From: Cryptomeria japonica
Taxonomy: Eukaryota > Streptophyta > Pinopsida > Cupressales > Cupressaceae
Length of the DNA stretch: 64,000 nucleotides
Direction of reading: 5' to 3'
Assembly (NCBI RefSeq): GCF_030272615.1
Contig: NC_081412.1
Span: 473,910,157 to 473,974,156 of the forward strand
Shown: positions 32,760 to 44,388 of the stretch, one piece after another
Position numbering within the stretch: position 1 is the first letter of the stretch
Layout of the letters: the number at the start of each line of letters is the position of its first letter
Made by a program: the position numbers and the translations under genes
The notes under the pieces: generated by a model
What the model saw: only the letters and a program-made list of their open reading frames with translations
What the model was told of the DNA's origin: nothing
The model's database searches: none

Positions 32760-34240
32760 CACAGGCAAGAACATAGAAATTATTGTCTGACATGGTCTTT
32801 CCCTCAGGAGCTGGCAGATCCTGCTTCCATACTTTAATTCTATTTTCTCAAAGGACAATCCTAAAAATTCATGCATTGCAAACAACTTTTTACACCTTTG
32901 TTGGTTGTGGTTGCGTCATAGAGAGTTTACATCAATATATGAAGAACATGCCAATGCTTTTAGTGCAGCAATAGAAGTCTATCTCTTATTCAATATCTCT
33001 AGTGAAACCCCCATGATCTTTTGTTGGAGTAGAATTTGTTATATTCTAGAAAGGGTCTTGTCCTTTGTTGATGGGATATTCATCTACCTCAAGAAATAAC
33101 TGTTCTTTTCTCCAACAAGAAGCGGAACTAAATGAAGATCTAGCACCATGAAATTAATACTCAAAAGGATTACTATAGTAAGTTTTGGTAGATAATGATT
33201 TGGGTAAAATACTAATGTGGCTTTACAAAACATTATGTACTAGCTTAGCATACTCTAACAACTTTGGTGCGACATGCTACATCCAATTAAGTCTCCATTG
33301 GTATCTCTATTGTGTTTATGGATTGGGATTCAATGTACTCTTTTTATACACATATTTTACTTTCAACTGAGGAGGTTTGTATGTACTTACTTGTCTTTCG
33401 ATTGTATCCCTATTTCAAGAATTTCTTCTATCAACAAATAATTTGTTGTAAGTTGTACAAGTGGAAGCTTGAACATGCCTTCCATGCTAGCCTTGTTGAT
33501 ACGTTCAACACCATCTTGTGCAGCAAATCTTTAGAACTCCATTTTTCTGAATTGAAGAGTGAGTAGTAGGGACAATCTAGGACACTTACAGAGGTTTTGT
33601 AAGAGAGATAAATAGACCTAAATATTATGGCTTAATAATGATCAATAGGTAAATAGATAAGAAACTCTCAATATCAAAATGACTTTCTTAATTGTCTTTA
33701 CTAGAAATGGATAGATCTGCTAATAATGGCTTTATGACTGTATGTCAACTTTAGACTCAATCCAAGAAGAGCTATAACTAATATGTGATATCTAGATTTA
33801 TGATCTCTATAATATAACAATCCCATAATTATGTTTCCACGCATCTATACCACAACACAAACATCATGCTAGTGTTCATCCATAGCAATTGATATCCTAA
33901 TTATAGAATGTGAAATATGCACATAACTATGAATAAAGATTAAGAAAACAAAGAAAGATGCTTATTGCAAACATAAATGACTAATGGACAAGAATTGAAT
34001 TCATTGTAGATAGTTTTGAATATCAAATTCACTTATTTGTGTGCATTTAGTAACTCATGTACTTTTTTCCAACCATTTATCTCTTTCATAAATTAAACAC
34101 TTATTAATAACATTAAATGGATGAGTAATTATGTTTTAGTTGAAATTGAAAATAAAATACTTTATTTCAAGACAGCTCACACTATTCCCTATCATATTTT
34201 AGACTCTCGGTTTTATTAGTAGTGGTTTGATGTCTTTGGA
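32760..34240. other. Intergenic stretch without a recognisable gene
   Basis: Short open stretches on + (for example 33312-33566) have no recognisable motif and look random. A gacatggtcttt phrase occurs twice (about 32747 and 32790). The right end of the CACTA element should lie here but could not be placed. Confidence 0.45.
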
Positions 34241-34252
34241 GCTGATAATTGT

Positions 34253-34949
34253 ATGGAACAAGGTATGGACATCCATCAAAGCATAAAAGATAGAGGAATT
34301 TTTTCAGATGTAGTTGCAACTGCACAAAATGAATTTGTTGAGAAGGCTTTAGAAACTTTCAAGCAAATGCAATCGGCAGGTGTAAAGCCAAATTCCATGA
34401 CCATTGCTACTATCCTCCCTGCCTGTGCCAAAATGGGAGATTTGGAACAGGGTATGGACATTCATCAAAGCATAAAGGATAGAGAAATTTTGTCAGATGT
34501 TGTAGTTGTAACTGCCTTGGTAGACATGTACACAAAATGTGGAAGCATAGACAAGGCATGTGAACTATTTTGATAGAATGCCTGAAAGAAATGTTGTCTC
34601 GTGGACTGCAATGATTGCTGGATATGCACAAAATGGATTTGTCGAAAAGGCTTTAGACACTTTCAAGCAAATGATATTGGAAGGCATAAAGCCAAATTCC
34701 ACAACCTTTTCCAGCATCCTCCCTGCCTGTGCAAAAATGCAAGCTTTGGAACAGGGTATGGACATCCATCAAAGCATAACGGATAGAGGAATTTTGTTTG
34801 GTGTTGTACTTGCAAATGCCTTGCTTGACATGAATGCAAAATGTGGAAACATGGACAAGGCTCGTGAATTATTTGATACGATGCCGCAAAGAGATGTGAT
34901 CTCATGTGAACAATCAACACACGCGTATATGGGAGGAAGGGATTGCTGA
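34253..34949 (+). pseudogene. PPR-protein gene fragment with a frameshift and an internal deletion
   Basis: PLS-type pentatricopeptide repeats, normally RNA-binding proteins of plastids or mitochondria. Units read HQSIKDRGIFSDVV, ALETFKQMQSAGVKPNSMTI, ATILPACAKMGDLEQGMDIH, ALVDMYTKCGSIDKACELF, then DRMPERNVVSWTAMIAGYAQ, ALDTFKQMILEGIKPNSTTF, ALLDMNAKCGNMDKARELFD and TMPQRDVIS. One extra T near 34570 (ctattttgat for ctatttgat) shifts the frame between CELF and DRMPERN. In the first unit SDVV is joined directly to AQNEFVEKAL, lacking about 40 residues present in the next unit. No start, no organelle-targeting peptide and no E/DYW end. A truncated pseudogene. Confidence 0.9.
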
Positions 34950-34969
34950 TAAAAAATTGAACGCTCACT

Positions 34970-35200
34970 CCTCAATCACAGTTCTATGGTTTTACGAGAT
35001 TAAACTAGGACAATTAACCACCACATGTATATTTTTTGCAACATGAAATTAAAAACTAGGGCAATTTGAATCTACCTCCTGCGTGGGATTGCCTTCGACG
35101 CAGGTTTGATGTTCTTGGGGGTTGAGGTCGCCACGGACGCCTACGCAGGATTGCAATTCACAAATGAATTGCCCGCCTCTTTTTTTATTTTGTAATGGCT
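34970..35200. other. Spacer after the PPR fragment
   Basis: No gene. Reads as ordinary non-coding sequence. Confidence 0.4.
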
Positions 35201-35207
35201 GCTGTCG

Positions 35208-35391
35208 TCGGAATTACGATGAACTCGAGCACTTTTTTGAAAAAAAGAAAATTTTCATTGCTAATGCCTTCTTCGTTGAAACCAAATGGGTAATTTCCAT
35301 CGGAATTACGATGAATGTGGGTATTTTTTCAAAACAAAATCAAATTTGGCCACAATATACCTTCTCCGTTGGAAACCTTAGTCGAAAATCT
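35208..35391 (+). repeat. Degenerate 92-bp tandem repeat
   Basis: tcggaattacgatgaa at 35208 and again at 35300 starts two related units that both end in a cctt(c/)tccgttg(g/a)aaacc-like phrase. Middle portions have diverged. Confidence 0.6.
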
Positions 35392-35467
35392 AGTCCAAAC
35401 GTATTAGTGATGATGTATGTAGAAGGAATAAACACATTTAAATCCAGTATCATTTCTTAAGTAAGAG

Positions 35468-35618
35468 TGTTGGAAAGAAGGAAGTCAGACTGGAGTATGT
35501 ACCTACTAAGGAACAAATTGTAGTTATCTTTACTAAGTCTTTGGTGAAGGATACTTTTGAGTGTCTTCTACATAAAATAGAGGTTATTTCCTCTTCTTCC
35601 TTAAATTATATACATTGA
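35468..35618 (+). pseudogene. Ty1/copia RNase H C-terminal tail
   Basis: VGKKEVRLEYVPTKEQIVVI then FTKSLVKDTFECLLHKIEVI. This is the well-known end of copia pol (V-x-L-x-[YH]-[VI]-x-[TS]-x-x-Q-x-AD-[IL]-x-TK-[PA]-L...F-x-x-L-x-x-x-[LI]-G[VI]). D of the QIADI motif is replaced (QIVVI). Upstream pol is absent. Purine-rich phrases follow at 35610, 35848 and 35930. Confidence 0.85.
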
Positions 35619-35940
35619 AGTGGTGAAGGGGGACATTTAAAGTTAATCTTTATTTCCTAGATTGATATGGTTGTTGCTCTCAAGGGGACCAGTGTTGTGT
35701 GTGTCACTTCTTGGTTTCAGGAAAGTGGTTATAGATGGATTATTACAATGATCAGATTCACTCCTAGAAGAGAGAAAGAAAGTTAAGATGAAAGGGAGAT
35801 AGTTTATGAAAGTACTAGTTGTTACTCATAGTGTACCCTTCATCCTAATGTCAAAGGGGGAGAGAGTTAAGTTGAGAGGTCAGAAGAGGAAAGTGTTTTT
35901 TTGGTTGGCAGTACAAGTGTTTCCATCAATGACAAAGGGG
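35619..35940 (+). promoter_or_regulatory. 3' untranslated part and polypurine tracts of the copia element
   Basis: Contains gaagggggac (about 35625), caaagggggagagagttaag (about 35850) and gacaaagggggagaaagttg (about 35930). The last is directly before an LTR-like region and is the best polypurine-tract candidate. Confidence 0.5.
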
Positions 35941-35944
35941 GAGA

Positions 35945-37500
35945 AAGTTGGAAACTTGATTTATGTTGATTTGTGTTGCCATTATGTAAAATGGTCTTGA
36001 AGTTAGTGTTTAGATGTTGTTCTATGGTCTAATGGTAATTTTGAGTAAGTATGAGGAGTTTCCAAAAGGTTGGTGAGGTGGAAAATTCAATATTTAGGAG
36101 ATAGTATTTGTATGCAAGAAAAAGTATTTAATGTCATTGTGGAAGAATACTTTGCATGATCCCTTTGGTTTGTGAAGATTATAGATCGTGGTTTCTCAAA
36201 TAGTAGAGTTGGTTATTGATAGTTTTGATTGTGAGGTTGTCTATCAGAAGAGGTCTAGAGAATGCTTGGCGGTTCTTGGATATGTGAATTCAAGAGTTGC
36301 AGCTTGGAGGAAACATTCACTTGGTTCATGAAGTGTTCCTATTTAGTTATTCTTTTCTGGTGTTGGTTTGATTGGCATGTGAAGTTATATTATTTTGTGC
36401 CCAAAGTTGTTAATTTATTGGTCTTGGGTTGACTATGTTGGTTTATCTTATTTAGATCATGCTCTTTTAGTCCAGATATGCATTGAAGATTGAGTTTGGA
36501 TGTTGACATGGATCTAACCATAGTGTGTGTATATCTACATTGCGTATTTTATATTAGAGGACATTTTTTGGGCCAATTGATTAATATGCTTTATTGTTTG
36601 TCTACACATTTTGTTTGATGCAAACATTGTAGGGTCTGTTATTATGTGTGGTTCATTGGAATCATTTTAGAAAGATTTTTTTTTGATGTCTTTGGGTCCC
36701 CTTTATCTCCTGAAGTGGGCCGCATTATCTGTTATTGGTCCAAGCAGCCTAATTTATGTAATATTGTCTATTTTGTCTATGATCAACCTAGTTGACAGTT
36801 TTAATGAATGATCTTGTATATATATATGTGCAATTGTATGAGTTGAGATATAGAATGTGCATGAATTGATGTGAAGTGGATGTGAATGATGCACAAGCAT
36901 ATTTGGCATAATAGAAGTGTGAAAATCTATTTGTGAAGAGATTTGATGATGATATCTTCAATATGATAGTGTTTTGAGATAGTGGTTGATGTCAAATATG
37001 TTTTTCATGATATTGGTTACTTGACACGATGGTTCAGGGATAATTTAATGATCAAGAGATCTTCTTCATTTTAATTCATCTATTCCCTATACCTATCAAA
37101 ATATAGTGTGTTACTTTTGACAGCTTGTGTAGTTCTTTATGTCTTTCCCTAAGATAGTGAGTCTCAACTATGTAAGTCTCTTATATCTTGCCCTAAGGTT
37201 GTGAGCCTTAGTCTTGCAATTCCTATTAGGTGCATTAAGCTCCTTTGCCTCGATCCTAAAACATTCTAATTAGTTATTTATATTGTGAGTGTGATTCTCA
37301 TTGTGGTTTTTCCCTGTTTAAGGTTTTCTATGTAAATTTGGTGTTCATGTGTTTATTGTAATTTGTGATTTAATGTTTCATATTTGAAGTAATAATCTAT
37401 TTATGGTTTGAGGTTTTAAAAAGATATGAAGTAGAGTATTTTGAGGTTCAAACTAATTCACCCCCTATCTTAGTCTCGTGGTTTGTTCAATAGAGGTTGG
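35945..37500 (+). mobile_element. Copia LTR-like sequence
   Basis: Bounded on the left by the polypurine tract. Near the right it contains aattcaccccctatcttagt, the equivalent of the ctgattcacccccctcttag segment at 8.99 kb, then ggttggtattg at 37495, a decayed primer-binding-site-like phrase. A TATA-like run tatatatatatg at 36817 could be the LTR promoter. Exact ends are not defined. Confidence 0.55.
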
Positions 37501-37509
37501 TATTGTTTT

Positions 37510-38060
37510 CTAGTGTAGATTAATTATAATATTAATAAATAAATAATGTTTTAGAAGGTAAAAGGTAAGAAATATAATTATAAATAAATTTAAAAATATA
37601 TATAATTTGAATCAAGGATGTAAAATATAGATCTCTAGATGCTTCATAGGTATTTCCCATATCACTAAGGGAATATATAGACCATTTGATAGAATGGAAG
37701 TTTATAATTCAACTCTCAAGTTATGTATGATAAAGTAATCCAAAATAGTAGTTTTTAACAATAAAGATAGGTAGAACATATATTTTTATTATTGAAGAAA
37801 GTATCACGTTTTTTATTAGATTCATCTCAATCATGTTATTTATAAAATGAAAAATTATTTAGTGGTCTACTAGGCTCTTAATTTATTAGAGCCTTCATAA
37901 ATGTTTTGGATTGTTAGCCTTATCTTATGTAAAATATCTTCAGCATGGAGATAAAGCATCTCTTATTTATTTCATGAAATTCAAAAATATTAATAATTAA
38001 CATGCTACTTACCTTAGGATTCATTAGCAACTTAACATAGCAATTATATAAAAACTTGAA
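37510..38060. other. AT-rich spacer
   Basis: No gene or repeat recognised between the copia LTR and the LINE ORF1. Confidence 0.45.
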
Positions 38061-38064
38061 CAAC

Positions 38065-39186
38065 ATGCCTCTTTCTCAATGTTTTCGCTCCATTTTTTCA
38101 AATTCCTTCCTCTCGCTCGAGGATTCGGCAATTTCTCTTGACTAGATGGTTGACCTAGTACCTATTATGGACCCATCTGATATTATTGATGCTCTTATCA
38201 ATGTTTTTATAGGTTCTAATTTTTTGGTGGATGTTGGGGAGGTTTATTCCTTTTCTACTCAAGTTATTTTGGATACTACTATTGGAGTTTTTGTTCCTTG
38301 TGACAAGGCTAGTTTGGGTGATGCTTGTGGTATTGCAACCCCTATTTCTCCCACCTCTCACTAGAGATCCTATGCTAACTTGTTGAGAAAATATTTGCTA
38401 GGCTCTTGTCAAGCTAGGGTTTCTTCTCAAAAGGTTGTGCAATTTCCTTGCTTCTCTAGGTTCCCTATGGTGGTTTTGGGCCAAGAGGCAATTGACAATG
38501 ATATTATTTTCTCCAAAGTAGGCCTTGTTTGTAGATTTTGTTGCTTGTCGCCCTCTTTGCCAAATCTGAATCACTAGATCTCCACTCATTAGCTCTCTTT
38601 GCTGGATGCTAAGATAAAAATGTACCCTTGTATGAGAGGTTTTCTAGTTATTGGTTTAAAATTTTGTGATGACAAGAATACTATTCTAGAGGCTAATTAT
38701 TGGTCTTGGGACTCACATTCTCTCTTGTTGCATCCTTGGTCACCCTCCTTTAAACCCCTTAAGGAATTAAATGATGTTACCCCAGTTTGGGTTAGATTTC
38801 CTTATCTCCCTTTATAGTCTTGGTATAAATTTACTTATGAGGTAGTTGGTAATACCTTGGGTAGGTTCCTTCAAGTGGATACAACTACTACTAACTTCAC
38901 CCATACCTCCTATGCTTGAGTTCTTATTGAGATTGATCTATCGAAAGCTCTTTTGGGTAATATTGCCTTGCAAGTTAATGATAGATCTTTGTGCAAACTA
39001 TTGGACTATGAAGGTATCCCCCTTCATTGCAGGCGTTATTTTACTACTGGACATTTGGACTCAGAGTTCGTACCTTGTGCTCATAGGCAGTTTTCGTCAA
39101 CTTGGTTGAAGAACATCGTTCATGATCACCTTAATATTTATTTTATTTTTTTTCCTGATGAAGATTTTGTTTCAAAGGACTCATAA
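38065..39186 (+). pseudogene. LINE ORF1 (DUF4283-like) pseudogene
   Basis: Segments across two frames: GFLVIGLKFCDDKNTILEAN, W-S-W-D-S...LHPWSPSFKPLKELNDVTPV, WVRFPYLPL, then GNTLGRFLQVDTTTTNFTHT, LIEIDLSKALLGNIALQVND and YEGIPLHCRRYFTTGHLDSE. This is the standard DUF4283 sequence of plant LINE ORF1: a short strand ending in W, PxFxP, VPVWVRL-x-x-LP, a G-x-x-[LI]-G-x-[FL]-[LV] turn, [VI]-x-[IV]-D-x-S-[KR], and [YF]-E-x-[IL]-P-x-x-C. The zinc knuckle CRRCFxxGHxxxxC has lost its second Cys (CRRYFTTGHLDSEF). Stops at 38362, 38575 and 38815 show decay. Confidence 0.8.
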
Positions 39187-39189
39187 ATT

Positions 39190-40260
39190 TGTGTTCCCTC
39201 TACTCCTAGTTTAGTTGCGGTGCCCAAGGATGCTGCTCCTTTCCATCCTATTATAGATTTACCTACTGAAGTTGTTTATCACTCTAAACCTACCCTAAAG
39301 AAGAATATAATAGAGTCTATTTAGATATCTTCCTCTATTGTTCCTTTAGCTAACAAAAATTTGAGGGATATTGTTGCTTATGATGTTAACATTGTTAATG
39401 TTCATGCTGCTACTTTTACTAGCAATTCTACTACTATTAGTAATACTGGTATTGGTGCTTCTACTAGCAATATTGCTATTTTTGCTAGTAATGTTGTTGT
39501 CTCTAATAATGTTGACTCACCTCTCTTTGGGTTAGCATGGTTCTGATTGTATAAATGGTTCTACCTAGATAGATTCCAACACAAGAAGACGAATCCTACT
39601 AATAAGTTGTCTAAGGTTAGGAAGGTTGACATGTATTCTCAAAATTTAGTTTCAAATTAGTTGTAAATGTTTTGGCTCTAGCTCTATTGTTTTGGATGGT
39701 TGACCTATTTTTCTATCTCTGTCTTTGGTTATTCCAAATTTGGTTTGGATAGTCATTGCTAGATTTGTAATGGGTTGGGACCTTTCCCCACTTACTTTAA
39801 TAAGAAACTTTCTACTTTCCTTTGAGACATTAAATTTTAACTTTTCTATTTCTACCATTATGACTTTAATTGCTATACTAATTTCCTTCCTAATGAAAAA
39901 AGCATTCTGCTCTTTTCTTCTCACTTTTACTCTACTTAAAGCTATTATGCCAATTTTAAAATTAATCCTTGTTGACTACATGAGAAGAGATATATGAAAG
40001 GCACCCCAAACGTCATTTAGTGAGAAAAGCTCATGTAGAAGGATGATTCAAAATGTATAATTTTTAAGCCCACCTTGTCATCAAAAATCCCCTTCCATAA
40101 AAATATATTTTGAAATAGAATATAATTTTTAAATATAAAAAATCATTTCATATTCTATATAAAAGCATGTATTACATTTAGAATTTAAACAAAGTATAAA
40201 ATCATTAAAAACTAATTCCTTGTTTGTGCGGTCGAATAGGTTATTCTATTTTAATGTTTG
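39190..40260 (+). other. Decayed LINE ORF1 tail and deleted ORF2
   Basis: Ser/Thr/Asn-rich codons (39361-39546: ATFTSNSTTISNTGIG) fit a disordered ORF1 tail. Endonuclease and RT domains cannot be read anywhere between ORF1 and the RNase H remnant at 40265, so ORF2 is almost entirely missing. Confidence 0.45.
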
Positions 40261-40264
40261 AGAA

Positions 40265-40745
40265 ATGAAATAAAGTGGAAACTCCCTGATGAAGGATGAG
40301 TAAAGATAAATTTTGACATTACAGCCAAAGGAAATCCTTGTTTTGGTAGCACAGGATATGTTATCAGAGATCACGAAGGAAAAATCTTATGGATACTTGG
40401 CGACAAATTTGAAAAGGTAGGAAGAATATTAGGTTTTCAAAACATAATTTCAAGAATTTCTAATGTGAGTAATGGTACGAAGAAGATTAGGTTTTCAAAA
40501 GGTCCTTCTAGGAGGAGAGATGTAAATTGCTATCAACATAATTCAAGTGGAAAGAACTTGAAACAGTAAATTGGTTGGCTTTGACAAATTTTGATGGTCC
40601 TTACCTCCTTTAGAAATTTTATTGTCTCACATATATTTTGTGGAGGTAATTATGTGGTCGATGAGGTCTCAAAGATGTCAGTTGATATGCTAGTGGCGGA
40701 GGCAAAGGTCACTTCAATCATCGATTTGTACATAATCTGCAGTTG
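40265..40745 (+). pseudogene. RNase H (RVT_3-type) fragment of a LINE
   Basis: KWKLPDEG then VKINFDITAKGNPCFGSTGY, VIRDHEGKILWILGDKF and, about 230 nt on, SHIFCGGNYVVDEVSKM. It corresponds to plant RVT_3 RNase H: K-x-N-x-DG-[AS]-x-x-GNPG...G-x-G-x-[VI]-[IL]-RD at the start, and H-[IV]-x-REGN-x-x-AD-x-LA at the end. First and last catalytic Asp are present; the middle part is scrambled. Lying downstream of LINE ORF1 in the same orientation, it probably ends the same element. Confidence 0.75.
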
Positions 40746-41050
40746 TTACAAGTGAAGTATGTTATTTCAAATGTTTTTATTTGAGTGACAAGATGGGTGG
40801 AATAATTGTGGAGGTATCTATTTAATGATCATAGACATCAGCATACTAGATAATTATCTCACCCACCCTTAAAAATGAGCATAAGCACAAATAACCATGA
40901 TGTAACAAGTGGCTTCTATAATGGATTCTATCATTTGTCTTAGAGTAGGATATACCAAATGGCATTTGTGGAGATGTGTCAAAACAAAGGTTATTGGAAG
41001 TGTTTAAAATTAGGATGGAGGTTTTCTTTCTTGCAATAAGAATGGTGCTT

Positions 41051-41055
41051 GGTAA
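41051..41055 (+). repeat. Target-site duplication, left (GGTAA)
   Basis: The 5-bp GGTAA just before LTR1 recurs at 44384-44388 just after LTR2, as expected for LTR-retrotransposon integration. Confidence 0.85.
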
Positions 41056-41284
41056 TTTTGGGATGTGAAGTGTGACTCTTCATTTCATCTTCCCTATTTT
41101 TATCCCTCTGTCTTCTATTGAAGACTATTGTATAAGTATAAGGGTAAATCTCTATGTATGCAAGCTGCAATAATAATAAATATCTCTTCTCTGCTTTCTA
41201 GTGGATGTAGCCAAATTGGTGAACCATTTTAAATACTGTGTTGTGTATAATTTGCATGTTCCCAATTTTTCTTTTGTTTTAACA
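41056..41284 (+). repeat. 5' LTR of the small element
   Basis: Begins ttttgggatgtgaagtgtga (LTR2 has tgttgggatg, so the terminal TG has mutated to TT) and ends gttttaaca. It includes attgtataagtataagggta, a TATA-like region, and caataataataaa, a polyadenylation-like region. Confidence 0.9.
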
Positions 41285-41285
41285 A

Positions 41286-41300
41286 TTGGTATCATAACTT
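41286..41300 (+). promoter_or_regulatory. Primer-binding site of the small LTR element
   Basis: ttggtatcataactt, immediately after the LTR, resembles the initiator-tRNA-Met PBS TGGTATCAGAGC with two or three changes. Confidence 0.75.
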
Positions 41301-44140
41301 AAGGGTCCAAGCAGAGTAGGATAAAGAGAAATGAGGATTAAGGATAACCATATCCAAGACAAAGAAGAAGCGTGTTAAAAAGAAGGCTTTGGAGGAGAGC
41401 AGTGGGGAAAAGATTCCCATAGCCATGACGAAGAAGAAGCCTGAGGAGAAGGCTTGACAATCGCCCAGATAATAAGAAGAGTAATTGGGCGAAAAATGGC
41501 ACACAATGGAGCGTGGTGTGGGTAAATTCTAGATGAAATTTAATTTGCTGGAGGCAATATAGATATGGATAAGTTAATGAATTCAATTATTAGTTAGAAA
41601 AAGTTTCTTTTGAAATTATTGGTGATAGAGCATAAATCCCAGCATATTTTTTTGTTTCTTAATCTACAGTTGGTTGGATGTATGATAAAATTTGTTTTCC
41701 AATGAATTCCCTGTACATATTGATTGGACTTTCTATTGGTCAAGAATTTTCTTTGTGTTGCATCCAATTATTGAGACCCCATTCATACTGGATGAAGAGG
41801 AGTGAGCGAGCTTTGTACTGCTTGAAGGAATGTTTGCCGAAAGCTTTTTTTTATCCTTTCAGAAACATTATTTTCTTTTTACTATCACCTTTGTTTCCAA
41901 TTTGCAGCCATAGTTGTGACATTTAGTTATATGCAGCTTCCTTCGTGGGACACAATGCAAAAAATTATAGTGAATATTTTCTTTTAAAACGCTTTCTCGG
42001 TGTACTTCTGGCATTGGAGGATTATTGTTATGCATAGAGACATTAAAAAATCGTAATTTTTCTCTTAAGGCTTGAAATTAAGTGGGAGTCTCCTAATTAT
42101 AATTTCGTAATTTTTTTGTGTTTTTGGAGTGGAGCGAGAGAATGGGAGAGAGAAAGATGGTATCCAACTCTTTAAACTCACCCTGGGTAGCATGCAAGTT
42201 TTGTGAAGAAAGTGTACATCCGAGTGCATATTTACACCTTATTTTCATCGAAAGAACCTCAAAAGTTCATGCATGTTCCCAACATCTTTGGAGCGAGTAA
42301 TGTGATCAAGTATAGGAAGTGGTAGTGACTTCTGTGGCACGAAAAAATAAATTTAGTCAGTCTACACCATTTGTTTTGACCAGTGACGGGTTTAAAATTG
42401 GAATCCAAAGCACTTGTGAAAAAAAATTTGCTTCACAATTTTTCAGAAGATGAACAGACAGGGGAAGCAATTGGGAATAGGTCATAAACTAAAGAACCAC
42501 ATAGGTATTGAGGCTAAGCCACCCAACTCTATTATTCAGAACTATGCAAGAGTTCAGGTTATCAAGAATGAAAAGAATATTGCTGCTTCTGTTATCAATG
42601 ATGATTCTTTGATTGAACAAAATGATACAGGTGTCAATTGCTAGATTTTGTCCAGATTTTGCAAGGTATGGAGAGTAATTTCAGCTATAAGTTGTAAGTG
42701 TGGAGTTTTGGTATCTTTTATAGATTTTTCTTATGAGATCTATGAACCTGACTACTCATTGTAGATTGACAAATTGGATCATGGGGTGTTTGTGTCTTTA
42801 AGTTTACAGATTATCCAAATGGATAATTAGAGTTTTTCCATTGGACTTGTAGCATGCTTATCATGATACCATGAATAGTTTGGTGTCACACTACAGTTGG
42901 GAGTTTTTTTATTTGGTTGTGAGATTCTTTTTGTCAAGAGGTGGTTATCTTCATGTTGATTCTTAGATGTAATGGTAGGCTCTTGATTCTAGATTAGAGC
43001 ATTGGCATGATATAGGTTCTCTTGGCAAGTTATGATTATTGGAGCATGTGGTCTTCATTTGTGAAGATGTAAGATCAAATTGTCATGTTGTGTTCCTATG
43101 TAATGCAGACACACAATGGGAGTTTTGACATTGGTCCTGTTAGTGCTCTTAGTATTGAGTACATTGGTGGATTGACCATGAAGGTGCTTTTGAAAACTAA
43201 AAATCTTGGGTGAGGTTGGAGTTCTCTTGGGATTAGAGAACATTTATTGAGACGGTATTTCTTTAGAGGTTTTAGTAAGAAGACCGAGGAGCCTACACCT
43301 GGTGATGGACACAAGTCCATTCTAGATCTAGAGGAGATTGTTCTTGGAGAGAGTCATTGTGACTTGGTGTATCCTGGAAGAGCATTCTTAGTCCCCACTC
43401 TTGGTCTACCTGGCAAATTTATCTCCTTGTAGGATATGTTTGAGATGATTCCTAGTTTTGGAATGATATTGAGTTTGATCTTCCTTGATTATAGAAGCTT
43501 ACATCCATGTTGAATGGGTGTTGTTAATGCTTTCATTTGGGGAAGTAAAGGAGATCATATTTGGCACAACTAAGAACTTGGTGGTGTTGGTAGAAGGATG
43601 AGATATGGTTTGCATGGATGTTTCATCCTAATTTTTTTTAAAGTCATCTATTGTTCTTGTACTTTATTGTTTTTTTAACAACAATATATGGTCTTTTCAT
43701 GAGGACTTGGAGGATGTCAACTGATTTTTTGTAGCAGGCTGGTTGCAGGTTGCATGCCATTGTGATTTGATTATTGCAACACCTTTTATGTTAGTGCTGA
43801 TTGGTAGATTTGAGTTATTTGTTTGGTTAACATTGTTCATGCAACATCTGTACTACTATATAAGTGTCTTATAGTTTTTTGCACATCAATGGTTTTTGGT
43901 ATGTTTTATTGGAAGATGGGATTACACAAATTGTTGTATGGGTTGGATATGTTGGCATGATTTTATTTGATGTTGTATGGTTAGTTGGATGTGATTAGCA
44001 ATTAGCTATGGTGATTGATTCTAAGCATGTTTATTACCATTAGATTTAATGATTACATTTGGATATTGGTTGAGAATGGAAAGCAAGGGATATACTTCAA
44101 GTGGGAGGTTGTTTAGATGTGAAGTCGTAATGTGAATCAA
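41301..44140 (+). other. Internal cargo of the small LTR element, no known domain
   Basis: Near the 5' end a Lys/Glu-rich peptide is readable (TKKKRVKKKALEESSGEKIP). Further open stretches at 42118-42300, 42450-42644 ([20 protein letters not shown]...) and 43247-43432 (RRYFFRGFSKKTEEPTPGDG...) are short and unrelated to each other. None is recognised. A purine-rich copy of the PPT-like phrase (caagtgggaggttgtt, then caagtgggagattgtt) occurs twice before LTR2. Confidence 0.5.
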
Positions 44141-44144
44141 ACTT

Positions 44145-44156
44145 CAAGTGGGAGAT
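44145..44156 (+). promoter_or_regulatory. Polypurine tract of the small LTR element
   Basis: caagtgggagat ends exactly at the TG that begins LTR2. Confidence 0.75.
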
Positions 44157-44383
44157 TGTTGGGATGTGAAGTCTGACACTTCATTTCATCTTCCCCATCT
44201 TTGTCCCTTTGTCTTCTATTGAAGACTATTGTATAAATATGAGGGTAAATCCCTATGTATGCAAGCTACAATAATAATAAAGATCTCTTCTATGCTTTCT
44301 GGTGGATGTAGCCAAATTGGTGAACCATGTTAAATACTATGTTGTGTATAATTTGTGTGTTCCCAATTTGTCTTGTTTTAACA
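44157..44383 (+). repeat. 3' LTR of the small element
   Basis: Matches LTR1 along its length (tgttgggatgtgaagtctga ... gttttaaca), followed by the GGTAA duplication at 44384-44388. Confidence 0.9.
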
Positions 44384-44388
44384 GGTAA

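Larger units (their letters stand above)
41056..44383 (+). mobile_element. Complete small non-autonomous LTR retrotransposon
   Basis: Two direct LTRs of 229 and 227 bp (41056-41284, 44157-44383) with 5-bp target duplications. A primer-binding site follows LTR1 and a purine-rich tract precedes LTR2. The 2.9 kb interior has no readable gag, protease, RT or integrase. Small LTRs with no pol put it with TRIM/LARD/SMART-like non-autonomous elements, though 3.3 kb is large for TRIM. It lies between the LINE RNase H remnant and the 8 kb LINE. LTRs have diverged moderately, so insertion is not very recent. Confidence 0.85.

Noticed and set aside
27113-34226. CACTA-type ends (cactagagg at 27113; tagtg at 32961 or 34222)
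   Set aside because: No matching inverted repeat beyond the 5-mer and no 3-bp flanking duplication; treated as chance.
35122-35460. 112-codon open stretch on +
   Set aside because: Contains a 92-bp tandem repeat, no recognisable motif, composition like surrounding non-coding DNA.
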